Source: Humulus lupulus (taxonomy: Eukaryota; Streptophyta; Magnoliopsida; Rosales; Cannabaceae). Taken from it: 64,000 nt of DNA. The notes beneath the pieces were generated by a model. The model was not told where the DNA came from. It saw nothing but the letters and a program-made list of their open reading frames with translations, and did not search any database. Both the position numbers and the translations under genes were made by a program. Of this stretch, positions 62,460-64,000 are shown piece after piece; position 1 is the first letter of the stretch; every line of letters starts with the position of its first letter. Location: contig NC_084798.1 in the NCBI RefSeq assembly GCF_963169125.1, positions 170,963,980-171,027,979 on the forward strand. The letters run 5' to 3'.

Positions 62460-63010
62460 AATGGTGTTCGGAGGGATAAGGCTTAGGCGTGTGTCTGAGG
62501 GGCTGTGTAATGCCCTCGAGTGGTTATGTTGTGTGCCCAAGGGGTTGCGCCGTGTGCCCGAGCGGCTGCGCCGCATGCCCAAGTGAATGTGTCGCGTGTC
62601 CTAGGGGCTAGAGAGAGTCGTGTGCCCGAGTGGCTCATGGGGCGTGTCCGAGGAGGGTGCACATCTGAGGAGATCCGTGTGTCTGAGCAGATCGAGGGGC
62701 ACGTCGAGGGGGATGCGCATTCGAGGAGCCAGGCACGCTGAGGGGGGTGCACATATGAGGATCTAGGCATGTCGAGGGCTGCTGTCCGAATAGTTGGCCA
62801 TCCGAGGAGCTTCGTGTTCGAGCGGGTGGAGGAGGACATCGCGAGGCTGCTGTCCGAGGAGCCAAGCATGTCGAGGAGCCGAGCATACCGAGGGGCTACT
62901 GTGCGAAGATCTTGCTTGCCCCGAGCGGATGGGAGCATTCCCAAGGACCTGGGCACGTCCGAGAGGCTGGGCATATTTGAGGAGTGGTGTTCGAGGAGCA
63001 AGGCATGCAT
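62460..63010 (+). repeat. GC-rich degenerate minisatellite near the 3' LTR
   Basis: More than 15 degenerate units around (C/T)G(A/T)G(T/C)G(T/G)CCGAG(G/C)(G/A)GC, period roughly 20-30 bp, strongly GC-rich against an AT-rich background. Open frames on both strands here (for example 62483-63010) are by-products of the repeat. Confidence 0.7.
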
Positions 63011-63439
63011 CTAAGCAGCAGAAAAAAAAGCACCCAAGGGCCAGTAGTTAAGAAATTATTTGGGTTCCAAGGACAAAACAGGAATTTCCAATTGGCTAAG
63101 CAAGCACAAGTTTACTCAAGAAAGTGGAGCACAAACACATTTTCCTATTCATGGAGTACAAAAACAAGATCAAAGAGGGAACTTCATGGGTTTCAAAAAG
63201 CTTCAAGAAAACTTCAAAGTTCATATAAACCCATGAACCCGAAAGTGCGATGGAAGATGGGAAACTGATAACTACCGTTTTCATGGACTAAAAAGTTCGA
63301 TCGTGGGTTTACTTGAAAAGTCGGGAGAATATAGAAGGTAATTTTTAGAATTTTAAGACACAATAATTATTAAATTTATTGTGGATCCTTGCAAGGAGTT
63401 AGAAGAAAATTTTATCATATGAGAAAATCATATAATAAA

Positions 63440-63452
63440 CTTGGGGGGCAAA
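63440..63452 (+). promoter_or_regulatory. Polypurine tract of the Tat element
   Basis: CTTGGGGGGCAAA directly precedes the LTR start TGTTATCCCC at 63453. Confidence 0.8.
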
Positions 63453-64000
63453 TGTTATCCCCAAAATTTCATTCAATGACGTGGCAATCAGATGGACAAG
63501 TGGCAGGGCATGGTCAATAAATGACACATTAATAGTTAATAAATGTGTTATTTAAAGAGGTGAAAATGTTGAGAATTGACCTGAGGAGTTGTGATATTAT
63601 AAGTTTAGCCGACCGGTGGTGTGCCATGCCCGACCAGTGGTGTGATTTTCCATGCTCGACCGTTGGTGTGCCATGCCCGACCAGCAGTGTGCCATGCCCA
63701 ATAAGTGAAGTGATTTTCCATGCCTGACCAGAGGTGTGCTTTTCCATGCCTGACCAGTGGTGTGCCATGCTCGACCAGAGGTGTGCTTTGCCTATGCCAA
63801 CCAGAGGTGTATTTTGCCTATGCCGACCAGAGGTGTGCTTTACCTATGCCAACCAATGTGCTTGCCTATGCCAACCAGTGGTGTGTTTGGCGTCGTCTTG
63901 ACCGACCAATTACTTTGGGGATGGATTTGGTTGGTCGATGGATCAGAATGTCAGAAGTTACCGTCTAGTGACTCTTCAGTAAAGCCTTAGTAACAGCTTC
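63453..64000 (+). repeat. 3' LTR of the Tat/Retand element (cut by window end)
   Basis: The first 548 bp match 54450 onward closely, including the minisatellite (63606-63880) with fewer and differently ordered units. Confidence 0.92.

Larger units (their letters stand above)
54450..64000 (+). mobile_element. Tat/Retand-type Ty3/gypsy element, plus strand, internally rearranged (runs off window)
   Basis: The LTR at 54450-55555 and the LTR starting at 63453 match closely (TGTTATCCCCAAAATTTC, then AAAGAGGTGAAAATGTTGAG and the same GACC-type minisatellite), so they are the two ends of one element. Internal order: primer site 55557, gag 55613-57531, protease start 57528-57846, copia solo LTR B, a diverged Tat LTR (59722-60640), an antisense ORF (about 61790-62335), a GC-rich minisatellite, and a polypurine tract. 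Reverse transcriptase and most of integrase are missing, replaced by the nested LTRs and deletion, so it cannot move on its own. Confidence 0.8.

Noticed and set aside
62483..63051. Several ORFs of 73-175 codons on both strands
   Set aside because: All derive from the GC-rich degenerate minisatellite; no domain or family resemblance, and the frames conflict.

Overview
The window is eukaryotic plant nuclear DNA, almost certainly from a eudicot. The evidence is AT-rich sequence, GT-AG introns, LTR retrotransposons with plant-type initiator-Met tRNA primer sites, CACTA and Tourist-type transposons, and one plant-specific AP2/ERF gene of the WIN1/SHINE clade. I cannot name the species. I see no rRNA, tRNA or CRISPR and nothing bacterial. 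Nearly all of the window is a nest of transposable elements; the only host gene that looks intact is the SHINE-like gene at about 48.06-48.89 kb (minus strand).

Layout. 1-432: minus-strand LTR of a Tat/Retand-type Ty3/gypsy element. 433-4633: degenerate sequence with a minus-strand solo LTR (2509 to about 4518). 4634-34863: one Ty3/gypsy chromovirus (Tekay/Del type, plus strand) swollen to 30 kb by three direct insertions. These are a solo LTR in its 5' LTR (5925-7821, duplication GGGAA), a 10.8-kb CACTA transposon inside pol (10808-21623, duplication ATA), and an 8-kb CACTA transposon inside its 3' LTR (25914-33902, duplication CCC). The first CACTA has itself been hit by a 3.7-kb solo LTR (13390-17136, duplication CCACG). 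34864-39058: minus-strand Tat/Retand remnant (RT, protease, gag, primer site, LTR). 39059-39901: truncated LTR. 40127-41533: Tourist-like MITE containing a foldback element. 41.8-48.06 kb: AT-rich intergenic DNA. 48.06-48.9 kb: the SHINE-like gene. 49.46-50.14 kb: LINE-type RNase H remnant. 50.14-54.45 kb: LTR and leader of another LTR element, with a copia solo LTR inside it. 54450 to the window end: a second Tat/Retand-type element (LTR, gag, protease start, antisense coiled-coil ORF, polypurine tract, start of the 3' LTR), interrupted by a copia solo LTR and a second Tat LTR.

The most interesting content is the cargo of the two CACTA transposons. They share their ends but carry different pieces of ordinary plant genes with introns still in place. 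The 8-kb copy holds pieces of a plastid-lipid-associated protein (fibrillin), six consecutive exons of the ribosome-biogenesis factor BOP1, and one exon of a brassinosteroid-signalling kinase (BSK). The 10.8-kb copy holds exons of an EGY-type chloroplast site-2 metalloprotease. All identified pieces lie in the same orientation. Neither copy shows a recognisable transposase, so both look like non-autonomous, gene-capturing (Pack-type) CACTA elements. The Tekay host element is dead: it carries five in-frame stops, two frameshifts, and changed catalytic residues in reverse transcriptase and integrase.
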